A stretch of 16,781 nucleotides of DNA from Larix sibirica. Its lineage: Eukaryota > Streptophyta > Pinopsida > Pinales > Pinaceae. The DNA is taken from the NCBI GenBank assembly GCA_004151065.3, contig NWUY0300028635.1, positions 7,362 through 24,142 of the forward strand. Reading direction: 5' to 3'. Below are positions 7,564 to 16,550 of this stretch, in pieces. Within the stretch, counting starts at the first letter, position 1; each line of letters opens with the position of its first letter. Below the pieces are notes generated by a model. The model was not told the DNA's origin. It saw only the letters and a program-made list of their open reading frames with translations, and did no database searches. Position numbers and translations under genes: made by a program.

Positions 7564-10500
7564 CTGCATGTAAATAAAAGACAGCATAACAATTTCTCTT
7601 AATGCTCAGCCAATTAGTTCATAAAATAAAACTACTGTAAACCAAAATCATAGAGATAACAAATCATTAATGAGTACTACCTTAAACAAGAAACAAAAGA
7701 AACAGTGATCAACAAATCGCAATCACTTATTAGAGTAGATACAATAGTTTATTGACAATGAGGTCAAGAACAGTATAGGCACTGTCAGGTCATCAAAATT
7801 ATAATGTAATTGAATATTAACATGGACCTCACCATTATAAGCAAAAGAATATGGCTGGCCTATGAAAAAATCAATTAGTGAAATCTAATGCCATATAACT
7901 GTGGTCAAATGCCATTATGATTAAAATCTATATAACTTGTAGGAATGGAGTTTAGCACATTTACCATAGGGCCCATGATTCAAATTACCAGCCACTGCAA
8001 TGAACATCATTACCCTAACTAACCTGCTATTCCTGAGTTACTAGTCACAACCACTCAAAATAAGCTCACCCCTTCACTTTTATAAACAAGCTACACACTG
8101 TAATTGTATCATTAATCTGTTTATTAATCATATTTTATCATTTATAGTTTGTTTTGTTAAAACCCAATTTGCCTACATCTGAGCTTTACATTCCAGTATA
8201 TATACGTGGATATTATTCAGGATGAGCTCAACATTACAGAATTCATCATTTGACATCAACGATTCATGATCATTATATGGGGTAGACTCAACATTACAGA
8301 TTTCATCATTCGGCATCGATGGTTCAGCAGTACCTTGGCAATAGAGGTTCCTTGTTGCAGAGCTTTATTCCAGCCTGACCTTGTTCCAGAGTTGCCATGT
8401 ATGAGTTTTGGAGATCATTCAGAAATAAGTGTTCCAGGAGTTCCAGCACATGTTGCACCATTCTAGCATGTTTCCAGTTCAGGTGTCCGGGGTTCTATTC
8501 ATAACAGATTTTCCCCATGCATCTGATTTACATGCAGATTTTGACAGCTGCATGGGAGGATGAGGACAGTCATATGGACATCTTCAAATTCTTGTGTCTG
8601 CTATTTTTTACAATTTCTATTTTTAGAAACTTGAGATTTTTCAGTAGACCACAGTACACTTAGATACTCATTGGAGAGATCAGCACATGGGCACATGGTT
8701 CGAATTTGAGACAAATCAGATAAGTTGCTACTTTTAGAAAATTGCTTAGAATAGCAGGAAAATTATATTTTCTGAGACCCACTATGGAAGTTGGTCCACA
8801 GTTCAAGTCATGGCTGGAACCAAGTACGAGGTACAGTTTTAGTGTTAAATTTCAAGCTATACTGAAAACTTTTATTTTTCAGGTACAGGATCTGTTTTCC
8901 CACCTACTATTTTTATAAGTTTTGGACTGGAGTGGGGTTTGAACACCAATTTACTGCTATTTTCACCAGGTGATGGAGTGCTAGAGTTGAGAAGCTTCCT
9001 TTTGAAACCTTTGCCATGGGTTGTGGGCTGTCATTTTTACTCAGAAAGAGAAGTGTCCGACTTCTAGTTTGCATTGGTTGACTCTTTGGATGATGCATCG
9101 TAATTTTATCCTAGAAGTGAAGCACATGACTTGAGAATGATGCTTGGTAGATTTTCATGTTTAAACTTCCTATTTGTGTCAAGGTTGGAATGAATGAGTT
9201 GGAGAAGGCTTTCCACTGAATTTTCATATTTTACTTCGCTATTTTGGTCCAATAGATAAGCGCAAAGCTTGAGGAGGGTGTTCTTGGAAATTTCCCTAAT
9301 TAACCATGCTATTATTACCTATGGATAGAGTGCATCCCTTGAGGAGGTTATTTATGGATATGCTTTTCTTGGTGAACTTTCCTCTTTGATGCAAGGCATT
9401 CTCATCAACGGCTAGGGCAAATGGACTAAGGAAAGTTAACTGTGGACTAGCCTCTTTTACATATGCTATTCTCATTCAAGGCTAGAGCAGATGAGTTGGA
9501 AACTTGGCAGAGAGTAATATTTGTCTTGTGATATCTTTAGCTCTTCTATTGATAGTTATGATCTTTTTGTACACCTCTATAAAGGCTAAACAAGTCGTGA
9601 GAAGAGAGGTTGATTTGATTATTGAAAGTTGTGTTTTCTCGAGTTCTCATCTTCACACACCACATTTTTGTTTGAGTGAATGTGACAGATCATAGTTTTC
9701 CGTGAGAGGTACAGGTTGCTCCCATCATGCTCACATGAATTCATCCCTAAACAGTGGTGAGAGAAAGTGATTCACAAGTGGTTTGACAACCATGCTGTTG
9801 AAGCTAATATCCCCAAAACTTTGTAGTACTTGCAACTTTGGAATAAATGTAGCATCTATTTGGCAGCTATATCTCACTTGTTGAATGTGTCTCTTGCTTT
9901 ACTTGAATATGTTGAATCAACGAGCATCAGGAATTACTTCCTCCTAGTTGATTTTCTAACTCCATTACCCATGCAAGACAAGGTATTAGGATCACAATTT
10001 ATAATTTCATTTCTTATGCTTGCCATTTTTTGTATTTCCACACACTGATCTGCACTTTTATCGGCAGAATTTCCTGTCCTAACAGCAGATTTACATAGTT
10101 CCCAAGACAAATTTCATACTTAGGTGTAAATCTGCATTACTGGTTTCTGTTCGGATTGTTTTATTGCAGATTACAGCTCTGATTTTTATATAACAGCAAG
10201 TACTTATCACAGTTTGGAAGTGTTTTTTGGACTTTTAGATCATACTTTGTTTCAAGGTTGCATAGGAATCACCCCAAATTACCAAGCACTGACCCAAAGT
10301 GCAGAAAGACTGTACGAACGTGACAGTGTAAATTTTCTCATTACGTTAATGATGTACTATTTTCCAATGGATGTTTGGTTAATGAACCATTTGGTTCATT
10401 ACAGTCACCTCTATCATTTTCAATTATGTGAACCACCTCCACTTTTCTAGCAGAGTACTCATAGATTTTGCATAAAACAAATCCTACTCCACCTCAACTT

Positions 10501-11014
10501 TATGCTAAGCATGCTCATTATTCCAAATCCAATTTACCACCCTTCATTTGGCAATAGGGCTCAAGTAAAACTGTGTATCAAGTGCAGGAAAGATTTCAAA
10601 CTTCTAAGAATGTGGCATACAGAGAGAGGGGAATGAAGTCAGTGTGAGAGAAAGACCTGATATTTACCAAAAGCACACAAGAGGTGCTGTAAAATGAGCT
10701 CCAACCGAGGTGCCAACTCTTCTGCGGCCTCCTATTGACATAATAACATACATAAAATCTCATGGACAATGTATTGCTTGGTTCATAGTTTACAGAGATA
10801 AACAACAAAAAATTTAAAAGGAATAAACAAGAAAAAAAAGACAATGGCATGAGCAACAATTCTGAGTTACAAGTGCCAGGAAAAGGACCTCTTCAAGGGT
10901 AGCAAAGGCTGAACAAGCAGCCTCCTGGACTCTCTTGTTGCTGTCTAAAATCCGTCTAAGGAGACCAGTGAGCACCTTATCAAATTGATCATGCCCCTCT
11001 AGATGTCCTGCACC
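7492..11014 (-). CDS. TRN1: Transportin-1 (karyopherin beta-2), internal exons only, partial
   Basis: The product is an importin-beta family receptor that carries RNA-binding and other PY-NLS cargoes into the nucleus and releases them on Ran-GTP. Three exons on the minus strand (11014-10889, 10731-10657, 7563-7492; 126, 75 and 72 bases) join in phase 0 to 91 residues. They contain [20 protein letters not shown], then [23 protein letters not shown], then [17 protein letters not shown], which is the highly conserved mid-protein HEAT-repeat region of plant and animal transportin. The full protein is about 890 residues, so roughly one tenth is here. All six splice borders are GT/AG and there are no stops, frameshifts or lost residues, so the gene looks under selection. 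The introns are 157 and 3093 bases. No earlier exon is visible up to the VQ gene or beyond it, and no later exon is visible down to base 1. The gene therefore has very long introns or is a retained fragment. The family call is firm; the state of the whole gene is unknown. Confidence 0.9.
8224..8326. repeat. 60-bp direct duplication
   Basis: CTCAACATTACAGA recurs at 8227 and 8287, and similarity continues for about 40 bases through TCATCATT and GACATCAACGATTCA / GGCATCGATGGTTCA. The period is exactly 60. It lies inside the long transportin intron. Confidence 0.8.
10380..10401. repeat. Perfect 9-bp-arm palindrome
   Basis: TAATGAACC (10380-10388) and GGTTCATTA (10393-10401) are separated by ATTT. 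It lies within the transportin intron and has no known role. Confidence 0.75.
10657..10731 (-). CDS. TRN1: Transportin exon B (25 codons)
   Basis: The acceptor is tcaatag at 10732-10738 and the donor is CAG|gtcttt at 10657/10656. The exon encodes [20 protein letters not shown] and GKYQ, which joins in frame to [12 protein letters not shown] of exon C. An earlier apparent donor inside the exon (TTTG|gtaaat) would drop the conserved GKYQ and is not used here. Confidence 0.92.
10889..11014 (-). CDS. TRN1: Transportin exon A (42 codons)
   Basis: The acceptor is a T-rich tract ending in AG at 11016-11015, and the donor is GAG|gtcctt at 10889/10888. The exon starts with Gly-Ala-Gly-His, a variable part of the family, and then runs through [14 protein letters not shown] into the conserved [12 protein letters not shown] helix. 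It ends within the ATLEE sequence, whose next Glu opens exon B. Confidence 0.92.
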
Positions 11015-12132
11015 CTAAAAAAAAAGCAAGAGTAATTAATTGATTATACAACAAAATGAAGCAGATATGATAAAGCTAAATAACTTAAACTGAAAAGCAT
11101 CCTATTTTGGGCATCTGTTACAGTTCAAAGAAACAATGATTAAAGATAACTGATGCTACAACAGAAAACAGCAACAATCAAATATCGTTGTAACCATTGA
11201 TCCTTCTTTCTCTGTCATGAGCATTAATGACATTTGTTTCCGATGGAAACCTACCAGTCTATTCATCCCATTTGAAACACAGATTGATTTTCCTCGCCAA
11301 TATAAGTTATGTGGTGGCTTCTATAAATTACAATTAGCATATGTTTATCCACTCTGTATCAATATTCTAATGGTTTTCTCTTAATGCTACTAGTTTATCA
11401 TCTTTGACTTTTCTTTACAAGATGAAGTTATAAAGGATTCATAGGTTTTACTGCATGAATAACTTTAATAATCAGTACATTTCTAGTGATTACAATCATT
11501 TATGAAAGATGAAATTCAATTACCCGCCTTAGATATTTCACCTATTCCATTGTTATGCACGTCCTCCACATCCCATTGCAGAACCTGATTGCACGCATTG
11601 TAATATTGAATTTCAATAGCAAATGAGGCACCTAGTGTAGCAGATTATTGGTCATCCCAGACTTGAGGAAAAGCAATACATATTTAGATGGGTATACATA
11701 TAGAATAGGGAATAATCTTTCCTGGTTGAAAATCTGCTTATTTAAAACAAGTACCTTACACGACTTCAACACGAATGTATTACAGAATGATATCTGTGCA
11801 AAACATGACAAGTCTCCAATTTAGTGTTGAGATCTTGTAACTTCTAAGAATATATTGTACTTTATTATTCCGCAGATGTTTCATTTCTCCGTGAAGACCT
11901 TATTGTATATACCGCNAAACCATGAAAAAAAAATCAAAGGAAAAGGGAAAGAGGGAAGAAAATGGCCTAACTCTAAAATCGGACATGATGAAGAAGTTAG
12001 AAAAAAGAGAATTCGAACAAAGAATGGAGGGACTAATCCATAAATCACGCTCGATTTGAGATCAGGTGGAAACAAAGTTCAAACAAGGCAAAAGAGGGCT
12101 TAAGTAACAAAGGTAAAGTTTCAAATATCTAT
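11015..12132. other. No exon or gene seen upstream of transportin exon A
   Basis: This should be intron if the transportin gene continues. I searched the minus strand by eye for the preceding conserved helix (a CWTLSR-like sequence) and did not find it. An ambiguous base is at 11916, followed by an A-rich stretch. The short frames on both strands across 11855-12075 run through that base and are not credible. Confidence 0.5.
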
Positions 12133-12206
12133 GAAGAGCTCAAAAGATAAAGAAGTTGAGCAAGTTTGAGAAGAGCTTGAAAAATAAAGAACTTGAGCAA
12201 GTTTGA
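12133..12206. repeat. 37-bp tandem repeat, two copies
   Basis: Units at 12133-12169 and 12170-12206 share GAAGAGCT, ATAAAGAA and TTGAGCAAGTTTGA at the same offsets, with four differences. The second unit runs into the dispersed repeat at 12185-12261. Confidence 0.85.
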
Positions 12207-12261
12207 AAACCCTTGAGAGGTTGAAAACTTTGAAAACAATCCTTGATTTCAAAAACAATTT
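12185..12261 (+). repeat. Dispersed repeat, copy 2
   Basis: Partner of 2711-2788 in the same orientation. The shared core is TTTGAAAACCCTTGAG, followed by a similar run to AACAATTT / AGTAATTT. The similarity beyond these limits is too weak to define ends. Confidence 0.65.
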
Positions 12262-12345
12262 GGGAGCTATCTAAAGATTAGATGATTTTGACATTTTTTA
12301 GCTATTATTGATGGGATCCAATGATTTAATCTTGGGCCATAGTAA

Positions 12346-12684
12346 GATCTTTCATTGTTCAAAATCCATTTTTGATTACAGAAGTTGATTCAATGCCCTC
12401 GAATACCCCTATTGCAACCAACTAGTGCAATCCCAACAACTTATATATGCTATTCCAACAACTCCTATGGAATTTTGGCCAAAAATAGTAGGAAAATGAA
12501 ACAAAAAAGTGGTGGATCTTTCATTGTTCAAAATCCATTTTTTATTGAAATTGATTCAATGTCCTCAAATACCCCTATTGCAACCAACTTGTGCAATCCC
12601 AACAACTTATATTTGCTATTCCAACAACTCCAATGAGATTTTGGGCAAAAAAATAGCAGGAAAATAGTGAAACAAAAAAATGGT
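12346..12684. repeat. 169-bp tandem duplication
   Basis: Units start with GATCTTTCATTGTTCAAAAT at 12346 and 12515, and correspond through TATTGCAACCAACT, GCAATCCCAACAACTTATAT and the closing GAAACAAAAAA. The copies differ by point changes and small indels. The 83-codon frame over 12385-12636 is a product of this repetition and not a gene. Confidence 0.92.
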
Positions 12685-12802
12685 CCAAATCATCACTTCT
12701 TGGAGCAATTTGTTATGAAAGTTATTGAGAACTCAATAAAGTGACCAACAAGCCTTATATGCCAATGCTTCCAAAGTACCAAAATATATGACAAATTATA
12801 TA

Positions 12803-12930
12803 ATACTTCCATAAACTTTAACAATCATATCACTACCAATAAAGGTCCCTTATCCCACATAGAATAAAATCTCCATAAACTTTAACACTCAAATAACCAT
12901 TTCAAAGAATCCCTTATCTCACAAACCAGA
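12803..12930. repeat. 64-bp tandem duplication
   Basis: CCATAAACTTTAACA recurs at 12809 and 12873, and the similarity runs on to CCCTTATCCCA / CCCTTATCTCA. It is followed at 12930-13030 by short reiterated words (ATAAAAATACCTCT, TATACCAATTTTGTTTCC), so the whole patch 12133-13030 is rich in slippage-type duplications. Confidence 0.75.
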
Positions 12931-13776
12931 ATAAAAATACCTCTGATGCAAAAAACAAAATAAAAATACCTCTTATACCAATTTTGTTTCCAAATAGGAA
13001 AGCCTCATATACCAATTTTGTTTCCCATTAAGAAGCAACTTTAAAACTGGATTATAATAACAATAATAATAATTTACCTTAAATACATTGTGATTTTTAC
13101 GTCATAGTGATATTTACTGGTGGAATGCCAATGAAAAAAAAAAAAAGAATCTGATCAAAATTTATTATTTGAGCACCGAGTACGAATGATAATCGATGGA
13201 TTCTTGAACACGTAATTAATTTAATGCACTGACGCCTTCCGCCGAAAGAAAAATATTAATCTATCTGCAGTGATTTGACTATTTTTACATTCAAACAGTA
13301 AATCATGATTAAATAAGACGAAAATCATGATCTCATGATAGCCCAAAAATATTCCTTGAAGCCATTGATTAAAGCTGACTTCTGGTGTAAATTCCGTCAT
13401 CGCAAACTATAATTTAAAACCCATAAAAGAATTGTGACGACCAGTACAACGTCATCGGTATGGAGTAAAGATTTAATTTCTTAAAATAAAATGCATTCCT
13501 GAACTTCAAGAACTGTAAATCGAGATAAGGCATCATTGAAACCAGATAAAAGTTATGGAACTGAAAATGAAGATCGATATCATACATGAACAGATGAAAT
13601 AAAATTTAATGAAGCTGTATTTGACAGGCCATGAATGAACATCCCTGAAAACAGCAAGATATTTACTGTGTGTTCCAGTGGAATTCATACATTCAAACAC
13701 TGTAGTTAGACTCGACTATACTACTTTCTATACATCAGGCAGTTCTTCCTTATCTGGTCACTAGCTAGACAATTGC
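12931..13776. other. Spacer downstream of the VQ gene
   Basis: After the short reiterated words to about 13030 there is an AAT-rich microsatellite near 13057-13073 and an A-run at 13134-13145, then unremarkable AT-rich sequence. The part next to 13776 should hold the 3' untranslated region of the VQ gene. I see no convincing AATAAA-type signal close by, which is common for plant genes. Confidence 0.45.
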
Positions 13777-14712
13777 TTACAGATGTATATGGGTAGCTGA
13801 ATGATTCAGAGATAGCATATCATCCCATACAGTTGGGACGTTGATACCTGTCATGGCAGCCTGTTCTTGAGAAGTACTGCGGGGAGGTACTTCAGGGCTG
13901 TAGAAGCTCGGCTTCATATAGCCATGAGCAGCCAAATTATGAGCGCCCTGAGAAATAACTGGAGGCATTGTAGAGGTATCGAGAATTCCAAGACCTGTAG
14001 GTAGAGGGATGTGATTCATGAATACCCTTCGTGGAAGCGGTCTTGGCAATGAATTCTCTGCCCCAAAATCAGGGCTATAACTAGAAGAACCATAGCTAGC
14101 AGTGGGGGGCAATCCCGTGAAGTGCTGCACCATCGCCCTAAAGTTGGAGGCGTCTGTATTCAGAACAGTTGTGGGTGTGCGCTTTGATGCTCTCGATCGT
14201 TTTTTTGATACCTTCTCTGGTCCCCCTCCTCCTGGCACATCTGCAACAACCCAAAAAGAGACAAGATTCATGTTTAACAGAAGAAGAAACAGCCAAGAAA
14301 TTATATCATTATAAAAGCAATTCCAAAATAACCTAAGATATCAAAACAAAAATTGAAATTATCAATAATATTTTGAACTTTTGTAGATTCGAAAACATTG
14401 TTTAACAGTTTTTAGCACTATCATAGTCACTTAATTCTTAACTTATGATAGATGAAAATCCATAAACAATAACAAAAATAACTGTAACAACAACTTCTTA
14501 AAATTATTGAAACCATCAAACCGAAACAATCCCAGATTGATTGGTTTCTCAAACTATCAAGCCGGAACAATCCCCAGATTGATTCGTTTCTCATAGGGTT
14601 TATAAGACTCAAGGATTTCAATACCTCTGACCAGGCGATAGTAGCATAGTTCTATATGAAAATTACCAGTATTCCTCGAAGAGTGCATATTCATCCGTGG
14701 CTGTTCATCCAT
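13777..14712 (-). CDS. VQ-motif protein, two exons, 169 residues, complete
   Basis: VQ proteins are small plant nuclear cofactors that bind WRKY transcription factors and tune defence, growth and stress responses. Exon 1 is 14712-14667 (46 bases, starting MDEQPRMNMHSSRNT) and exon 2 is 14240-13777. The intron of 426 bases has a GT donor (ACTG|gtaatt) and an acceptor in gttgttgcag, splitting an Asp codon in phase 1; the joined length is exactly 170 codons with stop. The protein has a Gly run (19-22), a basic nuclear-signal-like patch KKRSRASKR (28-36), the TPTTVL segment, and the VQ motif FRAMVQHFTG (49-58, of the FTG type). A Pro/Ser-rich tail follows, ending near a WDDML segment. The KRSRASKRTPTTVL...FRAMVQ arrangement resembles the Arabidopsis subgroup that includes JAV1/VQ22, from memory only. 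The start is chosen because an in-frame stop precedes it with no other ATG between. Extending exon 2 back to an ATG at 14271 would read intron as protein. Confidence 0.93.
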
Positions 14713-14832
14713 TAGAGTACAGCTCTGGTATTTGGAATAACCGCTGCAGGCGCTGATTTTGAAGGGGATTTTCAGGGTTTTTGATATGGTAATGGAGCTC
14801 AGGGCATGGAGCAGACGAAAATATTCGGAGGT

Positions 14833-14844
14833 TGTGTATAAAAC
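14833..14844 (-). promoter_or_regulatory. Possible TATA element of the VQ gene
   Basis: On the minus strand the sequence reads GTTTTATACACA, about 125 bases before the start codon. A start of transcription some 30 bases on would leave a leader of about 90 bases. The match to TATAAA is better on the plus strand, so this is a weak call. Confidence 0.3.
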
Positions 14845-14900
14845 ATTTACTGGTGATTAGACAACCTTAATGTGAATGGCCGTCGCCTTCTTTACAAGTC

Positions 14901-14906
14901 AGTCAA
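14901..14906 (-). promoter_or_regulatory. W-box (TTGACT) in VQ promoter
   Basis: The minus strand reads TTGACT, the W-box bound by WRKY factors, 189 bases before the VQ start codon. Confidence 0.45.
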
Positions 14907-14935
14907 GCGATATTAGTTACCGTGAAGACCCAGCT

Positions 14936-14947
14936 GAGTCTTGACTC
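14936..14947. promoter_or_regulatory. W-box inside a GAGTC-TT-GACTC palindrome
   Basis: TTGACT on the plus strand (14941-14946) sits within a perfect 5-bp-arm palindrome with a 2-base spacer. The palindrome could bind a dimeric factor such as a bZIP protein as well as a WRKY protein. A related TTGACA is at 14991-14996. Confidence 0.4.
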
Positions 14948-15145
14948 GACTCTCAAGATATTCCAGTCCACTACGGGTTAATGGGGGCAGTTGACAAGTC
15001 GATTCCAAAGCTATTTCTACGGTTTGGATCCTTCTTTTGATTTTCAATAATATAATACAGTTGATTGAAGATTTCTTATTTACAAGTCTATACAGTGACA
15101 TCAATTACAGGTCATTGATACGTTGGCGTTGTCAGGATTTATGTC

Positions 15146-15151
15146 AGTCAA
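15146..15151 (-). promoter_or_regulatory. W-box (TTGACT), distal
   Basis: The minus strand reads GGTTGACTGACAT here, about 435 bases before the VQ start codon. This is the third TTGACT in the upstream region, with an adjacent TGAC core. Confidence 0.4.
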
Positions 15152-15200
15152 CCTTGCGTAGCAAGCTTGAAAATTATGTCGCCGAATCAATTCTTCCCTG

Positions 15201-15316
15201 ACAACCTCAATTAACGCTGTTGGAATATGATTGATGGGCTCAATATTGGGAGCTAGTAGCTGCTTTGTACAATCTTTTTTTAGTGGCTTCATGGAATTTC
15301 CATCAATTGAGGTTGT
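15201..15316. repeat. 12-bp inverted repeat with 92-base loop
   Basis: ACAACCTCAATT (15201-15212) and AATTGAGGTTGT (15305-15316) are perfect inverses. The arms do not extend outward and no target duplication is evident. A 63-codon minus-strand frame (15292-15101) overlaps it; its composition is less AT-biased than its surroundings, but it has no recognisable motif. Confidence 0.6.
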
Positions 15317-15860
15317 TACAGTTGTGAGTCGCAGCTGGAGGAGAAATTTGTCATTTTATATTTAGCCAGATTATCACTATGTTTTACTTATTCCATTTTT
15401 AGTTCCAATCAATCCTGTGCTTTGTATTCTACATACATCTTTGTGACTCAATTATTCTGCAAATTTCAATTCTTAAGTCGGATTCATTCATTTCTTTTCT
15501 TCATATAGCTCATCTATGTGATTGAATTATTAGACCTATTCCAATTTTTAGTTCCATCAATTCATTTGTTTTCTTCAATTAGTGATGAATGATGTTGATT
15601 TGAAAATGGTAATTATATATATATAAAATCTTATATAAAAAATAATAAAAAGTCAAAGTTTGGTTAAAAGCGCTTTCATAGTTTTTAGGATAATATATCA
15701 AATGAGATTCTGGTTCACAATATATATCTCTTAATCTATCCTTTGGGTTGTTATAATTCAGCAACTAAAGAATACTTTGAATTAGTATTAATCAATATAA
15801 GTGTTTTCAATTATTTTTTTAAGGGTGAAAAATGTTTACTTTATTTAAAAAGTACCACTA
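15317..15860. other. No gene seen
   Basis: AT-rich and TTCAATT-rich spacer with an AT run near 15614-15624. Nothing is supported. Confidence 0.5.
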
Positions 15861-15994
15861 GTGAGAAGTTATAAAGCCATCTAAAAGTGTCACTGAAATC
15901 AAAAGTGATAAGGGTGAAGTATCATTGAATTACTAACATGTTTCACCAAAAGTGATAATGGTGATTATTGTCTGGTGAGAAGTTATAAAGCCAT
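15861..15994. repeat. 114-bp spaced direct repeat
   Basis: GTGAGAAGTTATAAAGCCAT is identical at 15861-15880 and 15975-15994. Between and after them AAAAGTGATAA and ATCATTGAATTA words also recur, so the segment is a degraded tandem repeat. Confidence 0.85.
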
Positions 15995-16059
15995 TAAAAA
16001 TATCATTGAATTAATGTTAAAACATGTTCAACCAAAAGTCGTATTCAAGTCAGCGTGAT

Positions 16060-16155
16060 TGATTGTACATTTTGTTATTTTGATAGAGAATCCATTTTGA
16101 ACAAGTCACAGTGATTGTACATTTTGTTATTTTGTTAGAGAATCCTTTTTAAATT
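16060..16155. repeat. 52-bp tandem repeat at the LTR border
   Basis: TGATTGTACATTTTGTTATT recurs at 16060 and 16112, and the similarity continues through AGAGAATCC in both copies. The second copy crosses the inferred LTR end at 16133. Confidence 0.85.
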
Positions 16156-16550
16156 TAATTATGTGTAGAAGTGTCAAACAAATATGGCAAAAACTCAATA
16201 GCAATAGAAACTTAAGAATAACAATGACACATTTATAGAGTATACACAAGATTTATTTAGCCTCAAAAACCTTAACTAGGAAATCCAACCCAAGTGAGAG
16301 CCACACCCTCTTTGTATCTCAATGTATTAATTCAACTATTCACCATACAAATATTTAGGTATTTTAGATTTAATAAACCTAAATTAGATTGCAATGTTAG
16401 TCCATTAATTGGGATTAAATTATAATGGGCTAAAACTATTGGTCAAAAGAACACAAAATGGACCCAAAAGAATCATCAAGGGATCTACCCCTAAAACCTA
16501 GTTGGGATGTGACTAGGTCTACATGCAAATGATATAACACATATCCAACA
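16133..16550 (-). mobile_element. LTR of a Ty1/copia retrotransposon (3' LTR)
   Basis: In minus-strand sense the LTR starts TGTTGGATATG at 16550, directly after a purine-rich tract (about 16565-16551, with GTGGGCGAA), as expected where the internal region meets the 3' LTR. The proposed other end is TCTAACA at 16139-16133, which inverts TGTTGGA with one mismatch. A TATA-like element (CTATAAATG, about 16240-16231) lies about three quarters of the way along, as in many LTRs. The right border is well supported; the left border is tentative because a 52-bp repeat crosses it. Confidence 0.6.

Larger units (their letters stand above)
7564..10656 (-). other. 3093-bp transportin intron, probably repeat-derived
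   Basis: The intron has GT/AG ends and separates exons B and C. About 8160-10450 differs in texture from ordinary intron sequence. It has degenerate direct repeats, for example ATTCTCAT with matching context at 9398 and 9468, and a TATA-like CTCTATAAAG near 9578. Short plus-strand frames (8266-8466, 9504-9695, 9830-10048, 10214-10450) carry no motif I recognise. This suggests an old retroelement inserted in the intron, but no LTR pair or polymerase motif was found. Bases 7572-8160 show nothing. Confidence 0.55.

Noticed and set aside
12385-12636. 83-codon plus-strand frame
   Set aside because: It is produced by the 169-bp tandem duplication and reads the same peptide twice.
14241-14271. Start codon at 14271 for the VQ protein
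   Set aside because: The ten residues it would add are read from the pyrimidine-rich intron end and the acceptor; the spliced first exon gives an exact in-frame join.
14102-14314. 70-codon plus-strand frame
   Set aside because: Antisense to the VQ coding exon and its intron border.
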